Below are positions 16,660-26,321 of a stretch of 64,000 nt of DNA, piece after piece; position 1 is the stretch's first letter; every line of letters starts with the position of its first letter. The DNA comes from Vulcanimicrobiota bacterium (GTDB taxonomy: Bacteria > Vulcanimicrobiota > Vulcanimicrobiia > Vulcanimicrobiales > Vulcanimicrobiaceae): assembly GCA_003140215.1 (NCBI GenBank), contig PLJL01000005.1:1-64000 (forward strand). The letters run 5' to 3'. Position numbers and translations under genes: made by a program. The notes below the pieces were generated by a model. That model had not been told where the DNA came from and ran no database searches. It saw nothing but the letters and a program-made list of their open reading frames with translations.

Positions 16660-16848
16660 TCAGGGACGCTGCTCGAAGACCGCAGCCGCAAGACCGAGCG
16701 CGATGATGCCCGCGAAGCTGACCGCGACCACCGGGCTCGGGGCCGAACTCCGCAACAGCACGACCGCGACCACGACCGCGAGCACCACCGCCGCGGGCGC
16801 ACGCCGCGAATCGCCGGCGATGAACTCCCAGATTGCCGCGAGCCTCAT
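16660..16848 (-). CDS. 62-aa membrane protein coupled to the COG4280-like gene
   Basis: ATG 16848 overlaps the stop of the preceding gene by 4 nt. The short product has a cytoplasmic-looking start (EFIAGDSRR) and two hydrophobic segments (~18-35 and ~40-57). No family recognised. Overlap and strand place it third in the operon with the esterase-like and COG4280-like genes. Confidence 0.6.
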   Translation of the reverse strand: MRLAAIWEFIAGDSRRAPAAVVLAVVVAVVLLRSSAPSPVVAVSFAGIIALGLAAAVFEQRP

Positions 16849-17573
16849 GCAGGCGCCTCGCCGCGCACGCGCGCCGCAACGACCAGCAGCACCGCGGTCG
16901 CCAGATAGAACGCCGCCAGGAGCAGCAACGAGAGATCGGCGCCCCACCACGCGATGCCCAAGCCTTCGCCGGTCCAGAACGTCCCGAACGACGTCAGCAT
17001 CACGCCCACGACGAACTTCATGGTGTTCTCGGGGACCCGCGACGCGGGGCGTTGCAGCGCCGCTCCGGCGAGGACGACGAGCAGCACCGCTGCCCCCGCG
17101 CCGGCGGCCGACCATTGCAGCGCCGCTGCGGAACCGGCGCCGAAGGTGACGACGATGATCGCCACCTCGAGACCCTCGAGGAGCACGGACTTGAACGTCG
17201 TCACCATGCCGATGCGGTCGGCCTGCAGGTCCTCGACGTCGCGCATCGCCGAAACCTCGCGCGCGAACGCGGCGTTCTCATCGCGCAGAGCCTTGCGGCC
17301 GGCGTACCGCAAGATCGCCTTGCGCAGCCAGGCCAGACCGAACAGGATCAGCACGATGCCGACGACGAGCTTGAGCTGGTCGATCGGAATGAGGTGCAGG
17401 AGCGGTCCGAAGAGCGCGACGATCACAGCGAGGACCACCAAGGCGTAGGCGGCGCCGCGCAGGGCGACCGGCCACGAACGCGCCACCCCGATCGCCAGCA
17501 CGATCGTCAGCGCTTCGACCGCCTCGACCCCGGAGGCAAGGAAACTGGTCCCCGCGAGCGTCCAACCGTTCAT
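16845..17573 (-). CDS. Multi-pass membrane protein, COG4280/FTR1-like
   Basis: 242 aa, about seven membrane segments. Two acidic helix motifs are repeated in the halves, SGVEAVEALTIVLA and LLEGLEVAIIVV. They recall the acidic ExxE-type helices of FTR1 iron permeases and other cation transporters, so metal transport is a reasonable guess. A charged cytoplasmic loop (RKALRDENAAFAREV) separates them. Its ATG overlaps the stop of the upstream erythromycin-esterase-like gene (ATGA), and its own stop overlaps the 62-aa gene. Confidence 0.7.
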   Translation of the reverse strand: MNGWTLAGTSFLASGVEAVEALTIVLAIGVARSWPVALRGAAYALVVLAVIVALFGPLLHLIPIDQLKLVVGIVLILFGLAWLRKAILRYAGRKALRDENAAFAREVSAMRDVEDLQADRIGMVTTFKSVLLEGLEVAIIVVTFGAGSAAALQWSAAGAGAAVLLVVLAGAALQRPASRVPENTMKFVVGVMLTSFGTFWTGEGLGIAWWGADLSLLLLAAFYLATAVLLVVAARVRGEAPA

Positions 17574-19360
17574 TGGAGGGCGTGCGCGGCGTGGGTTTCC
17601 TCGATGAAGATCAAGCCGTCGAAGCGCTTGCGCACGTCGGTCGAGACGTAAAACGCATTGTCCATCGCCGGACTGTACATCCAGCCGATCTCGCGTTCAA
17701 GGGTCCCACCGTCGAGCCAAGTGCGCAACGGGCTGGGCGGCAACGTATCGAGGTTGAGAAAGTACCGCGCGCCGCCGGAGCGCAGCACCGCTTCGAGCGA
17801 GTCGGGAAGCGCGGCCGCGAGATCCTGCGCCATGATCCGCGAATTGACCGCGGGCGACGCACGCACCGTACCGTGATCCATCGCGAACCCCAGCCGGTAG
17901 TAGGCGTGACCGTAGCGCTCGTCCAGGAACGAGCCCATCGACCGATCCGCACCCAGCGTCGTCGAAGAGACGTGGAAGTTGTGCGCCCACACGACGATCT
18001 TCGCGCCAGGGTACTTCGTCTCGGCCAGCCAGCCGACGTTTTCCGCCATCGCGAGATCGCGCCGCGTGCCCAGGTTCGAGCCGGCGCCGAAGAGGGTGGC
18101 GTATTGCTCGACGACGCGGGCGTCGTGTGCGGTGTCGAGGTCCGGCCCTAATTTGGCGAGCAGCCCTGAGACGCTCGCGACCGCTTCGGTACAGCCCGCC
18201 GGGAGCACGCTCGCGTCGAGGCCGAGCGCAGCAGGCAAGCACGCATACGCGTGCTCGATCGCGCTCGCGATCTGCGGGTCGTGCGCCTTCGCGAAATCGA
18301 CCACTGCGAGCCGCGCGACTTGGGCCGATTGCACGTCGAACCCGGCAAAGTGCACGATCGGGTGCTTGCCGGGCGCCGCGTCGTAGTCGCGAATCCACTG
18401 CGCCAGCGCGAGGACCTCGGTGGTCTGCCACACTCCGAACTTCAAGCCTGCCAGCGCGACTCTGGCTTCTCCGACTCCCGTCGTGACGTAGTTTTCCATC
18501 GCGCGCGTTTCGGGCTGATACGCCTCGATGGCGAACACGGTGAAGCCCTTCTTCTCCACGAGGTCGCGCAGTACACGGTCCTTCATGCTGAAGAACTCGC
18601 TCGTCCCGTGCGTCGCTTCTCCGAGCCCGACGATGCGTGCGTCGCCGATCGCACGCTCCACCGGCCCCAGGTCCGCCGACGCGCCGCCGGGATCGGTCGT
18701 GGTAAGCGGAGCGGCGGCCGAACGCAACGCCGCGATCGCCGCCGCACGTTGCGCCGCGTCGAGCACGTGCGGAGGGACCGGTACCGGAATCACCTGTGAC
18801 TGCGAGGGTCGCGGCTGCGTCGTTCCCGTGACCGGGACGGTAGTCTCCACGACGTCGAGCCGGGGGGCGGTGATCCACAGCTTGCCGTGCTGTGCGATCA
18901 AGAGGCCGCCGGTGTGAATCCGCGTCGCGCCATCCGGCACGTCCAACACCACGCTGACCTTCGTCCAGTCGTGATCGCCGGTCAAGCCGCGGCCGCCGGT
19001 CATCATGTTGTCGAACGCGACCGCGGTGGGCGCATCGATGCGCATCCACAAGCTCGCGTTCGTCTCGACCCCGGCCGTCTTGACCTCGCCGCTGAGCCGC
19101 ACGCGCTTGCCGAGATAGGGCGCCGCGTCGAAGCTCCAGTCGTTCGCGGCGAACGCGTCGTTGGCGGGCCCGTTCGCGGCCAGCAGCAGCGTCGGTTGCC
19201 CGGCGCGGGTCGTCGCCGGGTCGACCGCGATCGAATAGCCGGACCCTTGGAAACCGAACGTGGAAAACGGCTGCAGCGGGATCTCGAGCGCGCGGGCGCC
19301 CAGGGGCATGCCAACCAGCATAAGCACGGTCAGGGCGGCAAGACATCGACGAGCGAGCAT
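17570..19360 (-). CDS. Erythromycin esterase-family hydrolase, secreted, with N-terminal beta domain
   Basis: 596 aa from ATG 19360; the open frame continues upstream to 20770 but only as a shadow of hutF. Signal peptide (about 24 residues, GARALE). Residues ~30-175 form a carbohydrate-binding-like beta domain. The Ere domain starts at ~200: VGLGEATHGTSEF holds Glu248 and His251, and VWAHNFHVS supplies a second His region. Ere enzymes hydrolyse lactone or ester bonds, but secreted homologues with extra domains are unlikely to be macrolide-resistance proteins. Coupled by overlap to the COG4280-like gene. Confidence 0.8.
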   Translation of the reverse strand: MLARRCLAALTVLMLVGMPLGARALEIPLQPFSTFGFQGSGYSIAVDPATTRAGQPTLLLAANGPANDAFAANDWSFDAAPYLGKRVRLSGEVKTAGVETNASLWMRIDAPTAVAFDNMMTGGRGLTGDHDWTKVSVVLDVPDGATRIHTGGLLIAQHGKLWITAPRLDVVETTVPVTGTTQPRPSQSQVIPVPVPPHVLDAAQRAAAIAALRSAAAPLTTTDPGGASADLGPVERAIGDARIVGLGEATHGTSEFFSMKDRVLRDLVEKKGFTVFAIEAYQPETRAMENYVTTGVGEARVALAGLKFGVWQTTEVLALAQWIRDYDAAPGKHPIVHFAGFDVQSAQVARLAVVDFAKAHDPQIASAIEHAYACLPAALGLDASVLPAGCTEAVASVSGLLAKLGPDLDTAHDARVVEQYATLFGAGSNLGTRRDLAMAENVGWLAETKYPGAKIVVWAHNFHVSSTTLGADRSMGSFLDERYGHAYYRLGFAMDHGTVRASPAVNSRIMAQDLAAALPDSLEAVLRSGGARYFLNLDTLPPSPLRTWLDGGTLEREIGWMYSPAMDNAFYVSTDVRKRFDGLIFIEETHAAHALQ

Positions 19361-19453
19361 CCCACGCGCATTCCTTCGTTCAAGGCACAGTCCTGGAACG
19401 CGGGCTGCGGCGAGCGAGCGGATTCGCGCGATTGGACGCAAAAAAGAGCTCCC

Positions 19454-19639
19454 GTGCTGGAGATGCGCCCGCAGTGCGAGTCTTGCGAACGCCCGCTGCC
19501 GCCGGCCGAGCCGGGCGCGCTGATCTGCTCGTACGAGTGCACCTTCTGCGCCGAGTGCGGCGAGCAGCGGTTGCACGGCGTCTGCCCGAACTGCGGCGGC
19601 AACCTTGCGCCGCGGCCGACGCGTCAACCGCGAGGCTAA
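19454..19639 (+). CDS. DUF1272 zinc-ribbon-like small protein
   Basis: 61 aa from GTG 19454 (MLEMRPQCESCERPLPP). Paired cysteines CESC, CTFC, CGEQ and CPNCGG suit two zinc sites. The sequence fits the DUF1272 family closely in length and spacing. It stands alone on the plus strand between two minus-strand genes and shares a short divergent spacer with the esterase. Confidence 0.8.
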   Translation: MLEMRPQCESCERPLPPAEPGALICSYECTFCAECGEQRLHGVCPNCGGNLAPRPTRQPRG

Positions 19640-19689
19640 TCGCCGCGCCCGCCGCGAACGCCAGCTCAGCATCTTCGCCGCCGACCGAG

Positions 19690-21000
19690 CTACGCCGTCA
19701 AGTTCCCGTCGCGAACGCGCCAGCGTCCGCCGACCATCACGTGGCGCGGCGCAGCCCGGTCGGCGGCGAAGACGTAGCGGTCCACGATCTCCGAAGGCGG
19801 CGCGCCCGCGAGCGGCGCCGCACGGTCGTCGAGCACGATCAAGTCGGCGCGTCGTCCCGCCTCGAGAACACCGGCACGCAAGCCGCAGGCCTGCGCGCCG
19901 CCCAGCGCCGCGCGGGCGTAGAGCACCTCGCCACAGGACGCACCTGCCTCCGTCGCCGCGACCACGCGGCGTCGCGTGACCAGCCGCTGACCGTACTCGA
20001 GCCAGCGCAGCTCCTCGGGTGGCGAGATCGAAACGTTGCTGTCGGAGCCGATCGCCAGCGTGCCGCGCGCCGCGAGATACGGCGCGAGCGGAAAGAGGCC
20101 GTCGCCCAGGTTCGCCTCGGTCGTCGGACACAGACCGGCCGCGGCGCCGCTGCGCGCGAGCCCGTCGCGCTCGGACGCGTCGAGGTGCGTCGCGTGCACG
20201 AGGCACCAGCGCGCGTCCACGTCGTGATGCGCCAACAGCCAAGCGACGGGGCGTGCGCCCAGCGCGGCTTCGACAGCTGCGACTTCGCGCAGCTGCTCGG
20301 CGACGTGCATGTGGACCGGGACGTCCCGCGGCGACGCGTCGACGAGCTCGCGCAGCTGGTGCGGTGCGACCGCGCGCAGGGAGTGCGCGCAGACGCCGAT
20401 CACCACGGAGGCGTCGTGCGCGTAGTCGGCACGCAGCCCGGCGGCGATCGCCAGCACGTCGCCGGGGTCGCCGGCGAACCGCCGCTGCCGCGACCCGAGC
20501 GGCGCACCCGACGCGTCGGCCTGCGCATACATCGCCGGAAGCAAGCAGATCGCGATCCCCGCGTCGCGGGCTGCGGCGATGAGCGCGCGCGACATGGCTG
20601 CCGCATCGGCGTACCACGCACCCTGCGGATCGCGGTGCAGGTAGTGGAACTCCGCGACCGACGTATAGCCCGCCAACAGCATGGCGCGGTAGGTTTCGCG
20701 CGCGACGTCGCGCAGCACGTCCGGATCGAGCGTCGCTGCGAGCGCGTACATCGCCTCGCGCCACGACCAAAAGTCGTCGCCGCCGGAGGCCCGCCGCTCC
20801 GCGGTCCCCGCCATCGCGCGCTGGAAGGCGTGTGAGTGCGCGTTGGGCATTCCGGCCATGACGGGTCCGTCCACGCGCTCGGCGGCGCCCGGCGCGGCGC
20901 CGGCCCGCACGTCGAGGATCGTGCCGTCGGGGGCGATCTCGAACGCGACGTCGGGCGCCCAGCCGCCGGCGAGGAACGCTGCGCGCGCGAAGAGCCGCAT
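19690..21000 (-). CDS. hutF: Formimidoylglutamate deiminase
   Basis: 436 aa, amidohydrolase superfamily. It converts N-formimino-L-glutamate to N-formyl-L-glutamate and ammonia, the fourth step of the five-step histidine pathway. Metal-site motifs: PNAHSHAFQRAMAG, VHMHVAEQ, HATHLD and IGSDSNVSISP. The DFWSWREAMY and EFHYLH segments are characteristic of HutF. It is monocistronic and divergent from the DUF2339 gene. Its partner hutG is present (26322-27122), so the HutF/HutG branch is complete. Confidence 0.9.
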   Translation of the reverse strand: MRLFARAAFLAGGWAPDVAFEIAPDGTILDVRAGAAPGAAERVDGPVMAGMPNAHSHAFQRAMAGTAERRASGGDDFWSWREAMYALAATLDPDVLRDVARETYRAMLLAGYTSVAEFHYLHRDPQGAWYADAAAMSRALIAAARDAGIAICLLPAMYAQADASGAPLGSRQRRFAGDPGDVLAIAAGLRADYAHDASVVIGVCAHSLRAVAPHQLRELVDASPRDVPVHMHVAEQLREVAAVEAALGARPVAWLLAHHDVDARWCLVHATHLDASERDGLARSGAAAGLCPTTEANLGDGLFPLAPYLAARGTLAIGSDSNVSISPPEELRWLEYGQRLVTRRRVVAATEAGASCGEVLYARAALGGAQACGLRAGVLEAGRRADLIVLDDRAAPLAGAPPSEIVDRYVFAADRAAPRHVMVGGRWRVRDGNLTA

Positions 21001-21121
21001 GCGCCGCCGTTCGCCCGAATTGAAGCGGTTCCGCTCCCTCAGTAGAAGTACGGACGACGCACGCGCGCGGCGGCGCTACGCTCGGCGAGACTACACGCCA
21101 CGGAACGCCGGAGGGAGAACC

Positions 21122-22876
21122 ATGGACCCCGGGATCTATACCTCACTGGACGCGCGGTTGCGGCGGCTCGAGCTCGAAGCCCAAGCGCTACGGACCGATC
21201 TCGAACTCGTGGGCGACGCAGCACTCCGCCGGCGGGCCGCGACGGCCGATGCCGCATCGCCCGCGGTCACGCGCCCCACAGCCGCGGTCACGGCGGGCCT
21301 GGTCGCGGCAACCGCGGCCGCACCGCCGCGCAAACCGCGCTCGCTCGAGGATTTCGTTGCGGGTCGGGGCCTGCAATTGACAGGCGTGTTGCTGGTGCTG
21401 CTGGGCACGGCGTTTTTCCTGAACCTGGCCTTCACGCACGGCTGGATCGGGCCGGCCGAGCGGATCGCGCTCGGCCTCGTCGCCGGTACGGCGTTGATCG
21501 TCGGCGGCGCATGGCGCCGCGACGCGCGGTTCCTGCCGATCGCCGAAGGGCTGATCGGGCTGGGCGCGGGGATCCTCTACTTGTCGCTGTGGGCCACGGT
21601 CGCGCTGTACCCGCAGCTGCACGTCTCGCGCGGTTCCGCGTTCCTCGCGATGATCGCGGTGACGTCGGTGCTCGCGGTCCTGGCCGTCACCCGACGCTCG
21701 GAACGAATCGCCTTGCTCGGCCTCGTCGGCGGCTTTCTCACGCCGGCGCTGCTCGCCGGCGGGCCCGTGGACCGGCCGGTGCTCGCCGCGTATCTGTTCG
21801 TGCTCGCCGCGGCGTTCGCGGCGATCGGCGTGCGCGCTCGTTTCCGCATCGTCGAGCTCGGCGCGTTCGTCGCGACCGCGGCCTATGCCGGAACCTTCGC
21901 GCCCGACACCACGCAGCAGTGGAGCACGGCCGCGTCGTGCAGCGTCTACACCGCGTTCTTCGCCTTGTTCGCGGTCGCGTTCTCGATCGGCGCGCGCCGC
22001 GACGACGCCGCCTCCAACGCGCGACTCACGTTGCTGGCCGTCGACACGTTGCTGTATGCCGGCGCGCTCGAAGGCGTCTTCGCCGGTAACCAGACCCAGC
22101 TCGGCATCGCGCTGCTCCTCCTGGCCGCCGCGTTCATCGGCGTCGCCGGTGCCGTCGCGCTGCCGCAGCGTCTTACGCTGGCGTATGGGTATCTCGGACT
22201 CGCCGTGGCGACGCTCGCGCTCCCCGCGCTGCTCCATCGCACCTCGCTCATCGACGCGCTGGCACTCGAAGCCGCGCTGCTCGTCGCGCTGGGCGCGCGG
22301 CGAACCGACCGCAACGTGCAGCTAGCCGGAGCCGCGCTGTTTGCGATCGCCGGCTGCTTGCTGTTCGTGGAGTCCTCCCTACTCCCGCCGGCCGGAAGCG
22401 CGTTCAGCGCGCTCGCGCTGGCCTTCGCCGTAACGATCGGATCGATCGCGTTCGCGCTCACGCAGCTTCCGCGCCCGGCGCAAGGGGTACCCGGCAGCCT
22501 CACCTGGTACGGCGCCGGGATGATGACGGCAAACCTGATCGCCGTCGTCGGGATCGCCCGCGTGCTGCTCGACGCGCTGGGCGGACCGGCCTGGAACGTG
22601 GCGGTGCCGAGCCACGCGCAGGTCGCGATATCGCTGGCCTGGACCCTCTATGCGACCGTGCTGTTCGGCGTGGGATTGCGGAGCGGCCGGCACTTGCTGC
22701 TGCGTCAAGGACTGCTGCTCTTCGGGGTGACGATCCTCAAAGTGTTCACGGTCGATCTCAGCAACGTCGACATCGCTTGGCGCATCGCGTCCTTCGTCGG
22801 ACTGGGCGTCGTGTGCGTCGCGGTGTCGGCCTGGTACATGCGCACGCAGGCGCCGCCCAACGAAGCCGAAGCATGA
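21122..22876 (+). CDS. DUF2339 family polytopic membrane protein
   Basis: 584 aa from ATG 21122, with GGAGGGAG just upstream. The N-terminal ~75 residues are a coiled-coil-like, charged stretch (RLRRLELEAQALRTDLELVG). The rest is nearly continuous membrane segments (some 15), starting with GRGLQLTGVLLVLLGTAFFL and including the family stretch LGAGILYLSLWA. Function unknown. The stop overlaps the next gene (ATGA); DUF2339 and DUF3999 genes are often neighbours. Confidence 0.85.
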   Translation: MDPGIYTSLDARLRRLELEAQALRTDLELVGDAALRRRAATADAASPAVTRPTAAVTAGLVAATAAAPPRKPRSLEDFVAGRGLQLTGVLLVLLGTAFFLNLAFTHGWIGPAERIALGLVAGTALIVGGAWRRDARFLPIAEGLIGLGAGILYLSLWATVALYPQLHVSRGSAFLAMIAVTSVLAVLAVTRRSERIALLGLVGGFLTPALLAGGPVDRPVLAAYLFVLAAAFAAIGVRARFRIVELGAFVATAAYAGTFAPDTTQQWSTAASCSVYTAFFALFAVAFSIGARRDDAASNARLTLLAVDTLLYAGALEGVFAGNQTQLGIALLLLAAAFIGVAGAVALPQRLTLAYGYLGLAVATLALPALLHRTSLIDALALEAALLVALGARRTDRNVQLAGAALFAIAGCLLFVESSLLPPAGSAFSALALAFAVTIGSIAFALTQLPRPAQGVPGSLTWYGAGMMTANLIAVVGIARVLLDALGGPAWNVAVPSHAQVAISLAWTLYATVLFGVGLRSGRHLLLRQGLLLFGVTILKVFTVDLSNVDIAWRIASFVGLGVVCVAVSAWYMRTQAPPNEAEA

Positions 22877-24066
22877 GCGCGATCGACGCCGGGCCGGCGT
22901 GGAGCGCTTGGACGCGGGTCACGCCGGTCGCCGCCGCGCCGGCCGCGCACCAGCGTTACGTGCGCGTGCGACTGCCCTTTGCGATATCTCCGGCCGCGGA
23001 CGGGAGCTATCCCGACGTGCGCATCGTGGATGCGCATGGCAACGAGCTGCCCTACGCGCTCGATCCCGCGCGCGAGGCGCCGTCGGAGCGAACGCTCGAC
23101 GTGATCGATCGCGGGTTCGTTCCGCACCGCTGGACGCAGGCCGTGCTCGACCTCGGTCCGAGCGGGAGCCTCGTCGACGCGGTGACGCTCGACGCCGGCG
23201 AGCGGTCGAACGCGACGTTCTTCGAGCAGGTGGCCGTCGACGCGAGCGACGACCGCGCGACCTGGCGCATCGTGCGCACCGACGCGATCATCTATCGCGT
23301 CGCCCAGGACGACGGCCGCGGTAGCACGACGCTCACGTTCCCGCCGACGCGCTCGCGCTGGCTGCGCGTGCGCATCCTCGATCCGCACGCCGCGTTCCCG
23401 ATCGCAGGCGCACACAGCGCGACGGTGCCCCCGCGTGAGCCGCCACTCGCGCGGTTACCGGTCGCACCCCGCGCAGCCGCCGACCGTGCGGCGCACACGC
23501 AGACCTGGACCTTCGCCGCAGCGACGCCGATGCTCGCCACGGCGGTCGTGTTCGCCCCGGGCGAGGCGTACTACGAGCGCAACGTGCGGGTCGAGACCAG
23601 CGACGACGCAAAGCAGTGGACGCCCGTCGGCGACGGCACGATCTCGCGCTACGCCGAGGGCGGCGCGCAACTCACGGTCGCGCTCACCGAGACCACGGCT
23701 CGGTTCGTGCGCGTAATCGTCGAGAACGGCAACGACGCGCCGGTTCCCGGCCTCGCGCCGCGGCTGCTCGGCCGCGTTCACGACCTCGTGTTCGAGCCGG
23801 GCGCGGCGCCGTACCGGTTGCTGTCGGGAAATCCCGCCGCGAGCGCGCCGCGTTACGACCTGGGCGCACGCCTCGCGCACGAGACCTGGCATGCGGACGT
23901 CGCGCGCGCGGGCGGTACCGTTGCCAACGCCGGATTTCGCGACGAACGCCCCGTCGGCGAGCGCTTCCCCTGGCTCATCAGCGGCGCGCTCATCGCCGTC
24001 GCCGTCCTCCTCGGCGCCCTCGCCATCCGCACCGTCCGCCGCAGCCAGGACGACACGCCGTCGTAG
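22873..24066 (+). CDS. DUF3999 family protein
   Basis: 397 aa from ATG 22873 in the DUF2339 stop. Mostly beta-rich, discoidin-like halves (DASDDRATWRIVR; later ETSDDAKQWTPVG), with one C-terminal membrane helix (~362-385, WLISGALIAVAVLLGALAI) and a short charged tail. Most of the protein should lie outside the membrane, perhaps working with the DUF2339 protein. No clear signal peptide at the N-terminus, which is unusual for that topology. Confidence 0.75.
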   Translation: MSAIDAGPAWSAWTRVTPVAAAPAAHQRYVRVRLPFAISPAADGSYPDVRIVDAHGNELPYALDPAREAPSERTLDVIDRGFVPHRWTQAVLDLGPSGSLVDAVTLDAGERSNATFFEQVAVDASDDRATWRIVRTDAIIYRVAQDDGRGSTTLTFPPTRSRWLRVRILDPHAAFPIAGAHSATVPPREPPLARLPVAPRAAADRAAHTQTWTFAAATPMLATAVVFAPGEAYYERNVRVETSDDAKQWTPVGDGTISRYAEGGAQLTVALTETTARFVRVIVENGNDAPVPGLAPRLLGRVHDLVFEPGAAPYRLLSGNPAASAPRYDLGARLAHETWHADVARAGGTVANAGFRDERPVGERFPWLISGALIAVAVLLGALAIRTVRRSQDDTPS

Positions 24067-24076
24067 GCGCGCGCGA

Positions 24077-25309
24077 ATGACGACCGTCGCGTACGACACG
24101 GTGTGGGTCAATGCTCGGCTGGCCACGATGACGCCGGGCGGTGTGCCGTACGGTGCAATCGAGGACGGCGCGCTGGCGGCGCGCGACGGCGCGATCGCGT
24201 TCGTCGGTGCGCGCGCGGACTTGCCCTCCGGTTCGACGTCGCGCACGATCGACGCCGGCGGGCGTTGGATCACCCCGGGGTTGATCGACCCGCACACGCA
24301 CCTGATCTTCGGGGGCGAGCGGGTGGCCGACTTCGAGCGCCGCGTCGCCGGGGAGAGTTACGTTGCCGCCGCGGGCAGCGGCAGCGGGATCGCACACACC
24401 GTCGCGCTGACGCGGGCGGCCGACGAGGAGACGCTGTTCGCCGCGGCCGCGCGGCGGCTGCGTACGATGATCGCGAACGGCACCACGACCGTCGAGATCA
24501 AGTCGGGCTACGGGCTCGACGTCGAGACGGAGCTGCGGCTGCTGCGCGTCGCGCGCCGGCTCGGCCGCGAGCTCGGCATCACCGTGCTGGCCACGTATCT
24601 GGGCGCCCACGTCGTCCCGTCCGAGTACTCCGGCCGCCGCGACGCCTACCTCGACCTCGTCTGCGACCAAATGTTGCCTCGCGTCGCCGCTGAGCAGCTG
24701 GCCGACGCCGTTGACGTCTTCTGCGACACGATCGCGTTTTCGCCGTCCGAGACCGAGCGCGTGCTCGTCGCGGCGCAGCGGCTGGGGCTCGCGGTGAAGC
24801 TGCATGCCGACCAAATCGCCGACACCGGCGCGGCCGCGCTGGCCGCGCAGCACCGCGCGCTCTCTGCGGACCACCTGGAGCACACGAGCGACGAAGGCAT
24901 CGCAGCGCTGGGCCGCGCCGGAACGGTCGCGATCCTGCTTCCGGGCGCGTACTACTATCTGCGCGAGACGGTGAAGCCTCCCGTTGACGAGTTGCGCGCG
25001 CACGGTGTGCGGATCGCGCTGGCTACCGATTGCAATCCGGGGACCTCACCGATCCTCACGCTGCCGACGATCTTGAATATGGCGTGCGTCCTGTTCGGCC
25101 TCACGCCGGAACAGAGCCTCGCGGGCGCGACCCGCAACGCCGCCCGCGCGCTCGCTCTCGACGACCGCGGCGAGCTGCGCACCGGAGCGCGCTGCGACCT
25201 GTCGCTCTGGGACGTCGATTCGCCGGCGGAGCTCTGCTACTGGCTAGGCGGGAGCCGCTGCGCAGGCGTCGTCATCGCCGGCGAACCGCGCGCGCCCGAC
25301 CCGGGTTGA
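24077..25309 (+). CDS. hutI: Imidazolonepropionase
   Basis: 410 aa from ATG 24077, 10 nt after the DUF3999 stop. It hydrolyses 4-imidazolone-5-propionate to formiminoglutamate. Signatures: DPHTHLIFGGERVADFERR, SGYGLDVETELRLLR, KLHADQIADTGAA, SADHLEHTSDEGI, and ATDCNPGTSP carrying the metal-binding Asp. Full length for the family. It appears to share a transcript with the two membrane-protein genes rather than with hutUHG. Confidence 0.92.
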   Translation: MTTVAYDTVWVNARLATMTPGGVPYGAIEDGALAARDGAIAFVGARADLPSGSTSRTIDAGGRWITPGLIDPHTHLIFGGERVADFERRVAGESYVAAAGSGSGIAHTVALTRAADEETLFAAAARRLRTMIANGTTTVEIKSGYGLDVETELRLLRVARRLGRELGITVLATYLGAHVVPSEYSGRRDAYLDLVCDQMLPRVAAEQLADAVDVFCDTIAFSPSETERVLVAAQRLGLAVKLHADQIADTGAAALAAQHRALSADHLEHTSDEGIAALGRAGTVAILLPGAYYYLRETVKPPVDELRAHGVRIALATDCNPGTSPILTLPTILNMACVLFGLTPEQSLAGATRNAARALALDDRGELRTGARCDLSLWDVDSPAELCYWLGGSRCAGVVIAGEPRAPDPG

Positions 25310-25337
25310 CCCGAGCGCAATCGGGTACGCTGCAGCT

Positions 25338-26045
25338 ATGCTACGTGGTTACGAACGAGTTGCGCTCGCCATCTGTGCGAGCGCGCTGGTGGTCATCGCG
25401 GCGAGTTCGGTCGCGGCTCGGGTCGGGGCGGCCGCGCGCATAGAGCGCTACGACGAGCTCACGGTTCGCCGCTTGCGCGTCGTCGACGCCTCGGGCGCAA
25501 CGCGGCTGCTTCTCACCGGCAAGCCGGTCCCCCACAACAAAATCGCGGGCAAGCAGGTGCCGCGCATAACGGATGCGCGGATGGATGCGGGGATCATCTT
25601 CTACAACGATCGCGGCGACGAGCAGGGCGCCCTCACCTACTCGGGTCGCGACGGCGAACAAGGTGAAGCGCTGACCTTCGACGCCTGGCAACAGGATCAA
25701 GCGCTGGAGATCCAGCACAGCGACGGTCCGAGCGGGAGCGATTCGTACATCGCCGGCAACGAGTTGCCTCATACGTCGCTGTACGACGACATGGTGGAGC
25801 TCAACCGAGCGTACGCGGCGGCTAAAACCGGCGAGGATCGAGTCGCTCTGCGACGTCGCTGGCGGCGCGAAGGACGCCTCGGGTATCAGCGCTGGATTGT
25901 CGGCAACAGCGCCGGGATCTCGCAGCTCGCGCTGAACGACGCGAAGGGACACCCCCGGCTGCGGCTACGCGTGACCGCCGACGGCGACGCACGCGTCGAG
26001 TTCCTCGACGCCGACGGCAACGTCGTCAAATCGGTCACGCCCTGA
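25338..26045 (+). CDS. Hypothetical membrane-anchored/secreted protein
   Basis: 235 aa. One N-terminal hydrophobic segment (~8-30) acts as anchor or signal. The rest is beta-rich, with repeated short motifs: LRVVDASGATRLLL near the start and LRLRVTADGDARVEFLDADG at the end, and several Gly-Asp turns (NDRGDEQGALTYSG). No catalytic motif seen. It follows hutI by 28 nt. Confidence 0.55.
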   Translation: MLRGYERVALAICASALVVIAASSVAARVGAAARIERYDELTVRRLRVVDASGATRLLLTGKPVPHNKIAGKQVPRITDARMDAGIIFYNDRGDEQGALTYSGRDGEQGEALTFDAWQQDQALEIQHSDGPSGSDSYIAGNELPHTSLYDDMVELNRAYAAAKTGEDRVALRRRWRREGRLGYQRWIVGNSAGISQLALNDAKGHPRLRLRVTADGDARVEFLDADGNVVKSVTP

Positions 26046-26080
26046 GCGGGCGGACGCTACGAGAACAAACTGGAGGAGAT

Positions 26081-26308
26081 ATGGCAGATAGAACATTCAA
26101 GCTGGTCGAGCTCGTCGGGAGCTCCGATCAATCGATCCAGCAGGCGGTGCGGAACGCGATCAAGCGCGCCTCCAAGAGCCTGAAGGGGATTTCGTGGTTC
26201 GAGGTCACGCAGATCCGCGGTCACGTCACGGACGGCGATGTGAGCCAGTTCCAGGTCACGCTCAAGGTCGGGTTCCGGATCATGGACGAAGGCGAGCTGG
26301 CCGGCTAA
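26081..26308 (+). CDS. Dodecin family flavin-binding protein
   Basis: 75 aa with GGAGGA upstream. The full dodecin pattern is present: FKLVELVGSSDQSIQQAVRNAI, then GISWFEVTQIRGHV (Trp for flavin stacking) and QFQVTLKVGFRI. Dodecins form hollow dodecamers that store flavins or CoA. Convergent with hutG, 13 nt between stops. Confidence 0.92.
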   Translation: MADRTFKLVELVGSSDQSIQQAVRNAIKRASKSLKGISWFEVTQIRGHVTDGDVSQFQVTLKVGFRIMDEGELAG

Positions 26309-26321
26309 CGCTCGCGCCTGC

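Noticed and set aside
17570..19360. Macrolide-resistance esterase
   Set aside because: Secretion signal, extra N-terminal domain and operon context do not fit a cytoplasmic resistance enzyme.
19361..20770. A 1066-residue open frame extending the esterase upstream
   Set aside because: It runs through hutF in another frame, is Arg/Ala-rich without motifs, and a signal peptide with start at 19360 fits much better.
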